19,746 bases of DNA from Porphyromonadaceae bacterium UBA7572 (GCA_002476625.1 DLLC01000040.1:3814-23559), one strand, 5' to 3'; positions 6,907-16,068 are shown, counted from the stretch's first letter. Translations and numbers: made by a program. Notes: generated by a model from the letters alone, not told the origin.

Positions 6907-6914
6907 CAAAAGTA
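6907..6914 (-). promoter_or_regulatory. putative -7 element of the ferredoxin gene
   Basis: The minus strand reads TACTTTTG here, a match to TAnnTTTG about 55 bases before the ferredoxin ATG. No clear -33 TTTG is seen at the expected distance. Confidence 0.5.
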
Positions 6915-7010
6915 GTGATTTAATTTGATATTGTGCCATAAAAACGGGAGAAAATTTTTCTGCAATTTCGATTTCTGCCGAAAATGACTGCCTTTTATGA
7001 GGATATTTTG

Positions 7011-7018
7011 TAATTTTG
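7011..7018 (+). promoter_or_regulatory. putative -7 element of the META-domain gene
   Basis: TAATTTTG matches TAnnTTTG and lies 64-71 bases before the start of the META gene. The -33 position (about 6986-6990, GACTG) is weak. With the ferredoxin element on the other strand, it makes the 230-base region 6853-7082 a divergent promoter region. Confidence 0.45.
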
Positions 7019-7082
7019 CTCTCCGATTTTTAAACTTTGTGGGCATGATATAGTCATAACCACCAAATTAAATGATTTGATG

Positions 7083-7484
7083 ATGAAAAAATACTGTTAC
7101 TTTGCTGCCTTGGCAGCTTCGCTTGTGTTTGCTTCATGCAAAAGCACTACTGCCACGCTCTCCGACAAGTCGTACACTATCACCGAACTGAACGGCACGC
7201 CACTGCAGAAGGTGGAAGCCACGCCCACCATTTCTTTTAAGGGCAAGCGTGTGAACGCCACTGTGGGGTGCAACCAGATTTTTGCCGACTACTCTGTGGC
7301 TAAAGATGGTAAAATCTCGTTCACCACTGGCGGAATGACGCGGATGATGTGCCCCGATGTGATGCGCGAGAATGAATTTGTTGATGCGTTCAACAAAGTG
7401 GCAAGTTATAAGATTTCAGCCGATGGCACAGAGGTGAGTTTCCTCGATGGCGAAGGCAAAGTTCTTTTCAAGGCTAAGAAATGA
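7083..7484 (+). CDS. META-domain (HslJ-like) lipoprotein
   Basis: 133 residues from the ATG at 7083; an ATG at 7080 would add one methionine. The short signal peptide ends at FASC with C19 as probable lipid anchor. Residues about 27-130 form one META domain (PF03724), shown by SYTITELNGTPL, VNATVGCNQIFADY and the signature TGGMTRMMCP. E. coli HslJ, a heat-shock protein linked to novobiocin resistance, belongs to this family, but the biochemical function is unknown. The product is expected in the periplasm or on the outer membrane. It has its own likely promoter and ends 54 bases before a hairpin terminator. Confidence 0.9.
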   Translation: MKKYCYFAALAASLVFASCKSTTATLSDKSYTITELNGTPLQKVEATPTISFKGKRVNATVGCNQIFADYSVAKDGKISFTTGGMTRMMCPDVMRENEFVDAFNKVASYKISADGTEVSFLDGEGKVLFKAKK

Positions 7485-7538
7485 CGCCTTGTGCATAACC
7501 GCCGTAATTCCATTACGCGTAATTTGAAATAATAATAG

Positions 7539-7589
7539 ATGCTTAAATCGGCGCAGTATTTGGTAATGCCCGATTTAAGCATTATTTTT
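7539..7589 (+). terminator. hairpin terminator of the META gene
   Basis: ATGCTTAAATCGG (7539-7551) and CCGATTTAAGCAT (7570-7582) are a perfect 13-bp inverted repeat around an 18-base loop, followed by TATTTTT. It can end the META transcript. The -33 and -7 elements of the next gene lie in its loop and tail. Confidence 0.65.
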
Positions 7590-7590
7590 G
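7559..7590 (+). promoter_or_regulatory. promoter of the SUI1/helicase operon
   Basis: TTTG at 7559-7562, a 20-base gap and TATTTTTG at 7583-7590 give an ideal Bacteroidetes promoter. The ATG of the SUI1 gene is at 7653, so the leader would be about 55-60 bases. Confidence 0.65.
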
Positions 7591-7652
7591 TAAACAGAAA
7601 ACCATAACTTTACTCCTGTTTTGGTTCCAAAAGCGGGAGTGGCACAAAAAAT

Positions 7653-8009
7653 ATGCAAGACTGGAGAGAAAAACTTGGCGCAGCTTTCAACGTGGAAGTG
7701 CCCACTGAACAAGAAATTAAGGCAGCTCAGTCCTCTGCCACCGAGGCCAAAGCCGATGCCCTTGCACAGCAGGGCGGACAAATGGTGAACGTGATGCTCG
7801 ACAAAAAGGGGCGTAACGGCAAGAAGGTCACGCTTGTAACCGACCTTCTGTGCGATGATGAGGAGCTGAAGCGACTCGCAGCCGAACTGAAGCGGCATTG
7901 TGGTGTGGGCGGATCTGCCCGTGGCGGGGAAATCCTTATTCAAGGCGATTTCCGAGAAAAAGTGGTGCAGATGCTCAAAGGCATGGGCTTCAAGGCTCGG
8001 ATTATTTGA
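7653..8009 (+). CDS. SUI1/YciH-family translation initiation factor
   Basis: 118 residues. Residues about 45-117 are a complete SUI1 domain (eIF1-like), with VNVMLDKKGRNGKKVTLVTDL, the glycine-rich CGVGGSARGGEILIQGDF and the C-terminal helix VVQMLKGMGFKARI. The first 45 residues are a less conserved, alanine-rich extension. eIF1 and YciH act on the small ribosomal subunit and affect start-codon fidelity and non-canonical initiation. This may matter in Bacteroidetes, which largely lack Shine-Dalgarno sequences. The gene has its own promoter and lies 60 bases ahead of the helicase gene, so co-transcription is likely. Confidence 0.92.
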   Translation: MQDWREKLGAAFNVEVPTEQEIKAAQSSATEAKADALAQQGGQMVNVMLDKKGRNGKKVTLVTDLLCDDEELKRLAAELKRHCGVGGSARGGEILIQGDFREKVVQMLKGMGFKARII

Positions 8010-8069
8010 GCTGCAGGTTGGCGAATAACAATTACATAACATTAAAAATACATAATACCTGTGGAGAAA

Positions 8070-11000
8070 ATGAACCAACACACAAAAAACCTTCATGTGA
8101 TTAAAGCCTCGGCTGGCGCGGGCAAGACGTTTACGCTCGCTAAGGAGTATATTGAGCAACTGCTATGGGGGGGTGATGGCAATTTGCGTCCGCTACACAG
8201 TTGCTACCACCAGCACATTTTGGCCATCACTTTCACCAACAAGGCTACGGCAGAGATGAAAGAGCGCATCATCGTGCGCCTCTATGAACTCTCTCAAGGC
8301 ACTTGCGGCGCCTATGAGCAGAGTTTTTTGGCAGCTCACCCTTCCACTTCGCCCCAGCAACTGAAGGAGGCGGCAAAGGCGGCGCTTGAAGACATTCTGT
8401 TTGATTACACGGCTTTCAACGTGAGCACTATCGACTCGTTTTTCCAGACGGTGCTGCGCACATTTGTTTATGAGCTTGACCGTGAATATGACTACGACCT
8501 TCAGCTCGATGAAAAATACGCTATGCTTCAAGCCGTGGGCGGACTGATGCAGAGTGTGGGCGACGGCAGAAACACGGGCTTTCTTGCAAAGTGGGTAGAG
8601 AATTATGTGTCGGAACAGGTGCGCAACCAGCACGACTGGAATTTTTTCGGCAATAAGATGGTAGCAGACTTGGCTGATTTTGCAAAAGTGCTTGGCAACG
8701 AGCATTTCATGAAACACCACGAAGAAATCAGGGATTACCTGAAGGATGTGGGTGATGGCGGGAAATCACGCCTGGCAAAGTTTCAGTCGGCATTGGCGAG
8801 CGTGAGGGCAAAACGTGAGGCTGATGCGGCAGGCTTTTATGTGCATGTGGCTGATTTGTTGGGGGAGATGGGCATAACCGCCGACCAGCTCAACAAACGG
8901 TACCCGCTCTTTAAGCTGATGAATGTGAGCGATGTGGCATCAATGAGCGACAGTAATCTGAAGACACTGACAGCCTATGCCGACGATGTTAAAAAACTTC
9001 AAGGAGCCTTCAAGAAGGGCGCGCTCACCGACGCACTGATGGAGCAATATCTGCCAAGGCTTCAGTCCATGCTCAAGCAGTATCTTGCGTGGATTGAGAC
9101 CATGAACGTGGCTCAGTCGATAGTGTCAAACCTTTGGCAACTTGGCTTGCTTGGAAAGATTGACGAATACCTGGAGCAGTTTCGTAAAGACAACAACCAG
9201 ATTCTCATCTCCGACACCGCCGACCTGATTGCCAAGGTGCTTGAAGGTGGAGTGCCGTTTCTCTATGAGCGAATGGGCGTGTGGCTCAATCATTTTATGA
9301 TTGACGAGTTTCAGGACACCAGCCGTAAGCAGTACGACAACTTTAAGCCTCTCCTTGAAAATAGCCTCTCTACCGGGCATTACAACCTTATCATTGGCGA
9401 CGAGAAGCAGAGTATCTACCGCTTCCGGAACAGCGATCCCGACTTGTTTCAAACGGCGCTTCCGACAGAATTCCGCGCTTACTACGACGATTCTGTGGAT
9501 TTGCATATCAACCGTCGCAGTGCAAGGCTTGTGATAGCCTTCAACAATGAATTTTTCAAGCTGGTGCTCGATTACTATAAATCAAACCATAATTCATTTG
9601 AAAAATTACAGAAAACGTATAGCAAGCTGCACCAGGACTATCCGGTGAATCCCGACAAGGAGAAAGAGGACGCTCGCGCCAAAGGGTTTGTGAAGCTGAA
9701 CCTGGTGTACGGCGCTCCTAACAGCAAGAATAAATCTTCGTTTCCTGTCTATACCGACAAATCCACGGGCGAGAAATACTACGGCAAGAGTGGCGTGTTG
9801 AAACTGCTTCCCTACTATATCCTCGACCAGCATGAGCGGTTGGGATTCCCGTTTGGCAAGATTTTGGTGTTGGTGAACCAAAACAAAGAGGGAGTGGACG
9901 TGGTGAACGCCATTTTAGACTACAACCAGCAACACCCCGATAGGCTTGTGAACATCGTGTCGGCAGAGTCGCTGCTGCTCCAGAACTCAGCGGCTGTGCG
10001 AATGATTGTGAGCGTGCTTTATTTCATCAACTCGTCGCAGTGCGTGCCTGATGACGTGGACGGCGAAGAAGAAGCCGATGGCTCTCTCTCGGCGGCACAG
10101 AGTGTGGAAAAGCAGCGATTGAGAGTGCAGTTTTTTTACAAAGTGCTGCATGATTTTGGCCATGCCTTAGGTGAGAAAGGAATAGACGCTGACCCTGGTC
10201 AGCTGTTAACCGATGTGTTTAGGGATAACGATGCGTTTCGCGCCAAGCCGGAAAAGGAACAGATGGCTATTTTTGCCGAGCAGCTGAAAACACTGCTGCC
10301 CAATTCTCAGAGCGAACAGGCGAGCCTTTCTGGTGTGGTGGATAAGATTATCAAGGAATTTTTGGAGCCCATAGGACTGAACAAGGGCGCAGAAACTTCT
10401 TTTTTGCTGGCATTTCAAGGCGTTGTGCTTGATTTTTGCTCGCAGCGGAGCAGCGGAGGCACTATTTATGAGTTTTTGAAATATTGGGAAGCGAAAAAAG
10501 ACAAATTAGCCATCGACTCTGGGCAAAACGAAGATGCCGTGGAGGTGATGACCATCCACAAGGCCAAAGGCTTGGAGCGCGCCTGTGTGATTGTGCCTTT
10601 TGCCGACTGGCAAATGGAGCGAATGGATGAGCTCTGCTGGGTGCCGCGTGCCAACTGGCTGAGCCCAGATGGCTCCGACTCATCAGTTGCTGCACCTTTT
10701 ATGAATGTTCCTTCTTCAGAAGCCGATGCCGACATAGTGCCGCCGCTGATTCCGATACCCGGAAGGTTGCTTGCCAAGCTTGCGCCGTTAGCGTCGTTCT
10801 CCTCCCCATTGCTGGAAGAGTGTGTAATCGACAGTCTGAATAAATCGTATGTGGCATTCACTCGCCCGCGTCAGGCGCTTCACATATTTTCCTCCACATT
10901 GTCGGAGAGCTTCAATGGCGAATCGTGCACCTATATAAATGAGCAACTGCTCACCATTTTCCCAAAGATTGAAGGATGTAAAACGGTGAAAAGCGAAGAT

Positions 11001-11636
11001 GAGGACACGAAAGGTCTTGTATCGTATTACTGCATAGGTGAAGAGGAAATGTATGAGGAGCCTTCCGCCTCGCCCGATGATGTGGTGATAGAGCAGGAAA
11101 TGATGCCCGACTACACTGTGAGGCCTGCGCTCGACAGGCTGAGGGTGAAACTGCCCGAGCTTGTGACCGAGAGTCAGGAGAGCGGTAACCGCCTGCATCG
11201 AATCATGAGCCGCATTCGCACGAAAAAAAATGTGGATAAGGCTATCGAATATGCTGTGAAGCGGCGTATTATTGGCGATGAGGGCGAGTGGTCGGTGAGC
11301 AGAACCAAGGCGTTTTTGCATAGGCTGACGACCGACCCACAGACCGCACCCTGGTATGCGGAAGGCAATCGGGTGTACAACGAGCGCGCCATACACATTC
11401 CTGCCACCGAGTCATCCCCAGCCCGCCATCTTCGCCCCGACCGCATAGTGCGCACGCCCGACGGCCGCGCTTTGGTCATCGACTACAAGTTTGGCGACGC
11501 ACCGAGTGAAAAGCAACAGAAGGCCTACATTCGCCAGGTTAAGACTTATTGTGGCATACTGTCGAAAATGTGGAATATGCACGTTGAAGGGTATCTTCTT
11601 CATGCCAAGTCGTTTACGGTTTATCAAGTGGTGTAG
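8070..11636 (+). CDS. UvrD-like helicase with C-terminal RecB-family nuclease (AddA/RecB type)
   Basis: 1188 residues from the ATG at 8070; a GTG at 8061 is less likely. Superfamily 1 helicase motifs appear in order: Walker A ASAGAGKT (13-20), motif Ia TFTNKAT (54-60), Walker B MIDEFQDTS (410-418, D412/E413), motif III GDEKQSIYRFR (from D444), motif V MTIHKAKG (827-834) and motif VI AFTRPRQAL (from A929). The C-terminus carries a PD-(D/E)XK nuclease: D1124, IDYK with D1138/K1140, and QVKTY (Q1156). This is the layout of AddA, or of RecB. These enzymes resect double-strand breaks and feed RecA. An AddB or RecC partner is expected but is not in this window. The length fits AddA-like proteins (about 1100-1250). 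Confidence 0.92.
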   Translation: MNQHTKNLHVIKASAGAGKTFTLAKEYIEQLLWGGDGNLRPLHSCYHQHILAITFTNKATAEMKERIIVRLYELSQGTCGAYEQSFLAAHPSTSPQQLKEAAKAALEDILFDYTAFNVSTIDSFFQTVLRTFVYELDREYDYDLQLDEKYAMLQAVGGLMQSVGDGRNTGFLAKWVENYVSEQVRNQHDWNFFGNKMVADLADFAKVLGNEHFMKHHEEIRDYLKDVGDGGKSRLAKFQSALASVRAKREADAAGFYVHVADLLGEMGITADQLNKRYPLFKLMNVSDVASMSDSNLKTLTAYADDVKKLQGAFKKGALTDALMEQYLPRLQSMLKQYLAWIETMNVAQSIVSNLWQLGLLGKIDEYLEQFRKDNNQILISDTADLIAKVLEGGVPFLYERMGVWLNHFMIDEFQDTSRKQYDNFKPLLENSLSTGHYNLIIGDEKQSIYRFRNSDPDLFQTALPTEFRAYYDDSVDLHINRRSARLVIAFNNEFFKLVLDYYKSNHNSFEKLQKTYSKLHQDYPVNPDKEKEDARAKGFVKLNLVYGAPNSKNKSSFPVYTDKSTGEKYYGKSGVLKLLPYYILDQHERLGFPFGKILVLVNQNKEGVDVVNAILDYNQQHPDRLVNIVSAESLLLQNSAAVRMIVSVLYFINSSQCVPDDVDGEEEADGSLSAAQSVEKQRLRVQFFYKVLHDFGHALGEKGIDADPGQLLTDVFRDNDAFRAKPEKEQMAIFAEQLKTLLPNSQSEQASLSGVVDKIIKEFLEPIGLNKGAETSFLLAFQGVVLDFCSQRSSGGTIYEFLKYWEAKKDKLAIDSGQNEDAVEVMTIHKAKGLERACVIVPFADWQMERMDELCWVPRANWLSPDGSDSSVAAPFMNVPSSEADADIVPPLIPIPGRLLAKLAPLASFSSPLLEECVIDSLNKSYVAFTRPRQALHIFSSTLSESFNGESCTYINEQLLTIFPKIEGCKTVKSEDEDTKGLVSYYCIGEEEMYEEPSASPDDVVIEQEMMPDYTVRPALDRLRVKLPELVTESQESGNRLHRIMSRIRTKKNVDKAIEYAVKRRIIGDEGEWSVSRTKAFLHRLTTDPQTAPWYAEGNRVYNERAIHIPATESSPARHLRPDRIVRTPDGRALVIDYKFGDAPSEKQQKAYIRQVKTYCGILSKMWNMHVEGYLLHAKSFTVYQVV

Positions 11637-11660
11637 GGAAAATGGTATAATGGCGAAACT

Positions 11661-11987
11661 ATGATGCTTACAATGCAAATATCCGTCGGTGTCATTCTTT
11701 CGGCAGGCATAGCATTGTGCCTGCTGGTAATGGGCGTTGTAATAGCCGCAGGTAAGGCCGATGGCTTGATTGCGGGCTATAATACTGCCCCAGCCGATGA
11801 GAAGCAAAAAGTGAACATTGGGCGGCTCCGGTGGCTTGTGGCAGCGCTGCTATGGCTCAGTGGAGTTTATGTGGTGCTGATTACCTTCATTTCCGATGCC
11901 TTGGTGTGCTTGGCCTTGACAATGGCCTTGATAGCCATAGCAGTGGCGGCGGTGATTGTCGCCAACACCGTTTGCTTCAAGCGATAG
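11661..11987 (+). CDS. DUF3784-like small membrane protein
   Basis: 108 residues with three membrane segments (about 6-28, 58-76 and 80-104). Between the first two lies KADGLIAGYNTAPADEKQKV, the typical sequence of DUF3784 proteins. The function is unknown. It starts 24 bases after the helicase stop and may be read from the same transcript. The start could also be the ATG at 11664 or 11673. Confidence 0.75.
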   Translation: MMLTMQISVGVILSAGIALCLLVMGVVIAAGKADGLIAGYNTAPADEKQKVNIGRLRWLVAALLWLSGVYVVLITFISDALVCLALTMALIAIAVAAVIVANTVCFKR

Positions 11988-12030
11988 CAAAATGTGACCT
12001 TGGGAAAATTTTGAAAAATGTGGAGCGTGG

Positions 12031-12062
12031 TTCTGAACTATGGTTTCTTTTTCTTACCTTTG
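12031..12062 (+). promoter_or_regulatory. putative promoter of argS
   Basis: TACCTTTG at 12055-12062 matches the -7 element, and TTCTG at 12031-12035 sits at the right distance (19 bases) for a weak -33 element. The leader to the ATG at 12115 would be about 48 bases. Confidence 0.55.
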
Positions 12063-12114
12063 CAAGTTGAAAAGAAGTGTGATTATTAGAAAATAGATAG
12101 AAAAAGATAAAAAT

Positions 12115-13893
12115 ATGTCGATAGATAATATTTTAGCACAGTCCACCGCCGATGCGGTGAAGGCGCTCTATGGAGTGGATGTGGCAGCGGAAAGTATCGT
12201 GCCTTCCACCACCAAAAAGGAGTTTGAAGGAAATTTGACGATTGTGGTGTTCCCTTTCTTGAAGGCGTCGCACAAGCGCCCGGAGGACACTGCCCAGGAG
12301 ATTGGCGAATACTTGGTGTCCCATTGCGAGGCAGTGGAGAAATTCAATGTGATTAAGGGATTTCTCAACATCACCATCAAGCCTTCATTCTGGACTTCCG
12401 TGCTTCAGCACGTGGCTGCTGACAAGGAGTTCGGTTTCAAGCCAGTGACCGACAAGAGCCGTCTGGTGATGATAGAATACTCTTCGCCTAACACCAACAA
12501 GCCCCTCCACTTGGGCCATGTGCGCAACAATCTGTTAGGCTTCAGCCTTGCGAAAATTTTAGAGGCCAATGGCAACAAGGTGGTTAAGACCAACATCGTG
12601 AACGATCGTGGCATCCACATCTGCAAGTCGATGCTGGCATGGCAAAAGTGGGGAAATGGCATCACTCCCGAAAAAGCAGGCAAGAAGGGCGACCATCTGA
12701 TTGGTGACTTCTATGTGGCTTTCGACAAGCACTATAAAGCCGAACTGCAGCAACTCATGGACCAGGGCATGACCAAGGAAGAGGCCGAGGCCGCATCGCC
12801 ACTGATGAAGGAAGCTCGCGCCATGCTCAAGAAGTGGGAAGACGGTGACGAGGAGGTGCGCTCACTCTGGCGTATGATGAACGACTGGGTGTATGCCGGC
12901 TTCGATGAAACCTATGCCCGCCTGGGTGTGAGTTTCGATAAAATTTACTACGAGAGCAACACCTATCTTGAGGGTAAGAAAAAAGTGCTTGAAGGACTGG
13001 AAAAGGGCATTTTCTACCGCAAAGACGACAACTCTGTGTGGGCCGACCTTACTGCCGATGGCCTTGACCAAAAACTTCTGCTCCGCACCGATGGCACATC
13101 TGTGTATATGACACAAGACATCGGCACAGCAAAACTCCGTTTCCAGGACTATCCCATCGACCAGATGATATATGTGGTGGGTAATGAGCAAAATTATCAC
13201 TTCCAAGTGCTGTCGCTCTTGCTCGACAAATTGGGCTTCAGCTGGGGCAAAGACTTGATTCACTTCTCCTACGGCATGGTGGAACTGCCTAACGGCAAGA
13301 TGAAGAGCCGTGAGGGCACCGTGGTGGACGCTGATGAACTGATGGACGAGATGATTGCCACCGCCAAGAAGATGAGTGAGGGCCGCCTGAAGGGTGTGCC
13401 GGAAGAAGAAATGGACGATGTGTACCGCATCATTGGGCTGGGTGCGCTCAAATATTTCATTCTGAAAGTGGACCCACGCAAGAATATGCTCTTCAATCCG
13501 CAGGAGTCGATCGACTTCAATGGCAACACAGGCCCATTCATTCAGTACACCTACGCGCGCATTCGCTCCGTGCTCCGCAAGAGCGAGGCCGCCGATGCAC
13601 AGACCGACATCACCGCCTATGAGCCAAATGAAAAGGAGATAGAGATTATCCAGCGCATCGCCGACTTCCCCACTGTGGTTTCGGAGGCAGGCCGCACCTA
13701 CAGCCCCGCGCTGATAGCCAACTATGTGTTTGAGCTGGCGAAGAGCTACAACCAGTTCTATCACGACTATAGCATACTGAAAGAGGAGAACGGCGTGACC
13801 CGTGCATTCCGCCTGAAGCTCTCCAGCACTGTGGCAGATATTCTTCGACGCGGCTTCAGCCTGCTTGGAGTGGAGGTGCCAGAGCGAATGTAA
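12115..13893 (+). CDS. argS: arginyl-tRNA synthetase
   Basis: 592 residues, the usual length for a class I arginyl-tRNA synthetase. It charges tRNA-Arg with arginine in the cytoplasm. Residues about 1-90 are the N-terminal additional domain. The HIGH motif is HLGH (132-135) within SSPNTNKPLHLGHVRNN. The KMSKS position holds KMKSR (395-399), as in many Bacteroidetes ArgS. The C-terminal 120 residues form the DALR anticodon-binding domain, including GPFIQYTYARI before it and YNQFYHDYSIL. It appears to be monocistronic, with a leader of about 48 bases and no clear terminator in the 84 bases that follow. Confidence 0.97.
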   Translation: MSIDNILAQSTADAVKALYGVDVAAESIVPSTTKKEFEGNLTIVVFPFLKASHKRPEDTAQEIGEYLVSHCEAVEKFNVIKGFLNITIKPSFWTSVLQHVAADKEFGFKPVTDKSRLVMIEYSSPNTNKPLHLGHVRNNLLGFSLAKILEANGNKVVKTNIVNDRGIHICKSMLAWQKWGNGITPEKAGKKGDHLIGDFYVAFDKHYKAELQQLMDQGMTKEEAEAASPLMKEARAMLKKWEDGDEEVRSLWRMMNDWVYAGFDETYARLGVSFDKIYYESNTYLEGKKKVLEGLEKGIFYRKDDNSVWADLTADGLDQKLLLRTDGTSVYMTQDIGTAKLRFQDYPIDQMIYVVGNEQNYHFQVLSLLLDKLGFSWGKDLIHFSYGMVELPNGKMKSREGTVVDADELMDEMIATAKKMSEGRLKGVPEEEMDDVYRIIGLGALKYFILKVDPRKNMLFNPQESIDFNGNTGPFIQYTYARIRSVLRKSEAADAQTDITAYEPNEKEIEIIQRIADFPTVVSEAGRTYSPALIANYVFELAKSYNQFYHDYSILKEENGVTRAFRLKLSSTVADILRRGFSLLGVEVPERM

Positions 13894-13977
13894 GCAGTTT
13901 GGCACGGTTTTTGCTTCTTTACACTATCAGTGATATTTGAAAATGGATTATTAACTTTATTAAAATAAGAGGAGATT

Positions 13978-14712
13978 ATGAACAATCTTGATTATCTCAA
14001 CAGTCAGCAACAAGGTTTCAGCACTGTCACTGCCGCTCAGGCAGAGTTGAGTATGTCGTCTTACATAGCAAGAACGATGCAACGCGTGTTTGGCAAAATG
14101 TTCTTGGGCATTCTTGTCACGGCATTCGTCTCGCTCGGTATTGCAAGCACCCCTGCCATTCTTGAAGCAGTGTTCTCAAGCAAATTTCTGTTTTTCGGTT
14201 TGATTATTGCCCAGTTCGGTCTGGTGATCTGGCTCTCAGCGGGTATCAACAAAATGAGCGCAGGCACAGCATCACTGCTGTTTTACCTCTATTCAGCCAT
14301 AACCGGTGTGACACTCACTCCGATATTCTTCGCTTACACAGGTGATTCCATCATCAAGACATTCTTTATCACCGCAGGCACTTTTGGCGCAATGGTAGCC
14401 TATGGCTATGTCACCAAGAAAGACCTCAGTAAGATGGGCTCAATCCTGTTTATGGCGCTCATCGGCTTGGTTTTGGTGTCGTTGGTTAATATGTTCTTGG
14501 CAAGCTCTGCCCTCACTTGGGGTATCAGTGCCGCCGGAGTGCTCATATTTGTGGGTCTCACGGCATGGGACGTGCAGCAAATCAAGCAGATGGCTTATGA
14601 AACGAGCGAACAGAATGTGGGCAAGCTCGCCGCTATCGGCGCCCTCACCCTCTATCTTGATTTCATCAACCTGTTCCTCTATTTGCTCCGCATATTCGGC
14701 AACCGTGACTGA
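13978..14712 (+). CDS. BAX inhibitor-1/YccA-family membrane protein
   Basis: 244 residues. The first 35 or so are soluble, followed by seven membrane segments. The C-terminal family signature is clear: AWDVQQIK (D198) and ALTLYLDFINLFLYLLRIFG (D228). The two aspartates correspond to the pair thought to sense calcium or pH in Bacillus YetJ. Bacterial members are leak channels or modulators of membrane-protein turnover. Unusually for this window, a good Shine-Dalgarno-like GAGGAG lies 3 bases ahead of the ATG. It is followed by a strong terminator. Confidence 0.92.
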   Translation: MNNLDYLNSQQQGFSTVTAAQAELSMSSYIARTMQRVFGKMFLGILVTAFVSLGIASTPAILEAVFSSKFLFFGLIIAQFGLVIWLSAGINKMSAGTASLLFYLYSAITGVTLTPIFFAYTGDSIIKTFFITAGTFGAMVAYGYVTKKDLSKMGSILFMALIGLVLVSLVNMFLASSALTWGISAAGVLIFVGLTAWDVQQIKQMAYETSEQNVGKLAAIGALTLYLDFINLFLYLLRIFGNRD

Positions 14713-14769
14713 TGAGTGAGAAATATGATTAAGAAGTCAGGTGTTAAGCACCGGGAGAAATCATAATTT

Positions 14770-14809
14770 GTGTCGGCATTCATTTTGATATGAGTGTCGA
14801 CACTTTTTT
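14770..14809 (+). terminator. Rho-independent terminator of the BI-1 gene
   Basis: Bases 14770-14783 pair with 14790-14803 in an uninterrupted 14-bp stem (two G-U pairs) with loop TTTGAT, followed by TTTTTT (14804-14809). It separates the BI-1 gene from porV. Confidence 0.88.
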
Positions 14810-14886
14810 GGCGGAAAAGCACGTGGACTGCACAATAATAAAGGAATTTTATAGTTATAATTTCAACGACCAATATATTATAATTG

Positions 14887-16068
14887 ATGAAACTGATAAA
14901 AATTTTTATATTCGCAGCAGTGTTTGCCACCTGTGCAATCTCTGCTAAAGCAGATGATTCCGACATCAAGGACCAAGACTTTAACCCTATTACCACAGGT
15001 GTAAGCTCGATTGGCATCACACCTGACGCGCGCGGTGCCTCCATGGGCGACCTCGGCGCAGCCACTGACCCAGATGTGAACTCCCAATTCTGGAATGCGT
15101 CGAAATACGCCTTTGCGGAAAGCTCCGCTGGTGTGGCGCTGAGCTACACGCCTTGGATGCGTAAGATTGTGAACGATATATTTCTCGCCAATCTTGCCGG
15201 CTACTGGAAAATAGGCGGTGGCGACAATCAGGCGGTGAGCGCGTCGATGCGCTATTTCTCCTTGGGCGAGATACAAAGCCGCGAGGAAAGTGGTGCTTCA
15301 GTGGGCAGCATTAATCCGTTTGAAATGGCAGTGGATGTGGGCTATTCCCGCAAATTGAGCGAAAAGTTCTCGATGGGCGTTGTGCTCCGCTACATTTACA
15401 GTGACCTTGGCTATTCTGAGTATTCTTCAACCGAGGGCAGCAAAGGAGCATCGGCATTTGCCGCCGACATATCTGGCTACTTCACCACCTATCCTGTGAT
15501 AGGGCGAAACGAGTGCCAGTGGTCGTGGGGCTGGAACCTTTCGAATGTGGGTTCAAAGGTGTCGTATGACCATGGCGACAACCCTGCGTTCTTGCCCACA
15601 AACCTGCGCATAGGCACCGCTTTCACCTTCCCGCTTGCCGACTACCACAATCTCACCTTCTCACTCGATGCCAATAAGCTCCTGGTCCCGGCGAAGCCCC
15701 GCCTGTCAGACTATGATAATGACCAGGAGGCCTATGAGACAGCTCTTCAAGCCTGGAAAGACAAATCGTCGATTTCCGGTATCTTTGACTCTTTCGATAA
15801 AAACACCTTTAAGCGCATCACCTATTCAGTGGGCGCTGAATATGCCTATAATCAGCAATTTTTCCTTCGTGGAGGTTATTTCCACGAAAGCAAATTCTCC
15901 GGGGGCAGACGCTACTTCGGCTTCGGTGCGGGTTTTGCCCTCAATGTGCTTAAGATTGATGCGTCGTATATGATTGCCACTGCGCAAAATAGTCCACTCG
16001 ACCAGACACTTCGCTTCACCTTGTCGTTCGACATGGACGGCATTAAGAATCTGTTTGGCCGCAAATAA
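14887..16068 (+). CDS. porV: type IX secretion outer-membrane protein PorV
   Basis: 393 residues from the ATG at 14887; an in-frame TTG just upstream is not preferred. Residues 1 to about 22 are a signal peptide cut near AKADD. The mature protein is a FadL-like barrel with PorV signatures: PITTGV, PDARGASMGDLGAATDPDVNSQFWN, ASKYAFAES, LSYTPWMR and SASMRYFSLGEIQ. In Porphyromonas gingivalis PorV (LptO) binds cargo at the Sov/SprA translocon and works with the C-terminal signal peptidase PorU. The C-terminus ends in strands FALNVLKIDASYMI and LRFTLSFDMD. It lies 23 bases before ispF, the same order as in P. gingivalis (PG0027-PG0028). PorU is not adjacent upstream here. PorV rather than PorQ is favoured by the overall match. 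Confidence 0.9.
   Translation: MKLIKIFIFAAVFATCAISAKADDSDIKDQDFNPITTGVSSIGITPDARGASMGDLGAATDPDVNSQFWNASKYAFAESSAGVALSYTPWMRKIVNDIFLANLAGYWKIGGGDNQAVSASMRYFSLGEIQSREESGASVGSINPFEMAVDVGYSRKLSEKFSMGVVLRYIYSDLGYSEYSSTEGSKGASAFAADISGYFTTYPVIGRNECQWSWGWNLSNVGSKVSYDHGDNPAFLPTNLRIGTAFTFPLADYHNLTFSLDANKLLVPAKPRLSDYDNDQEAYETALQAWKDKSSISGIFDSFDKNTFKRITYSVGAEYAYNQQFFLRGGYFHESKFSGGRRYFGFGAGFALNVLKIDASYMIATAQNSPLDQTLRFTLSFDMDGIKNLFGRK

Noticed and set aside
7539..7607. 22-codon ORF starting with ATGCTTAAATCG
   Set aside because: It consists of the arms and loop of the inverted repeat and has no independent support.
12862..13905. 347-codon minus-strand open frame opposite argS
   Set aside because: Antisense shadow of argS, a conserved gene with all expected motifs on the plus strand.
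14728..14769. 13-codon ORF (MIKKSGVKHREKS) after the BI-1 gene
   Set aside because: Too short, no start signal, and lies in the 3' untranslated region before the terminator.
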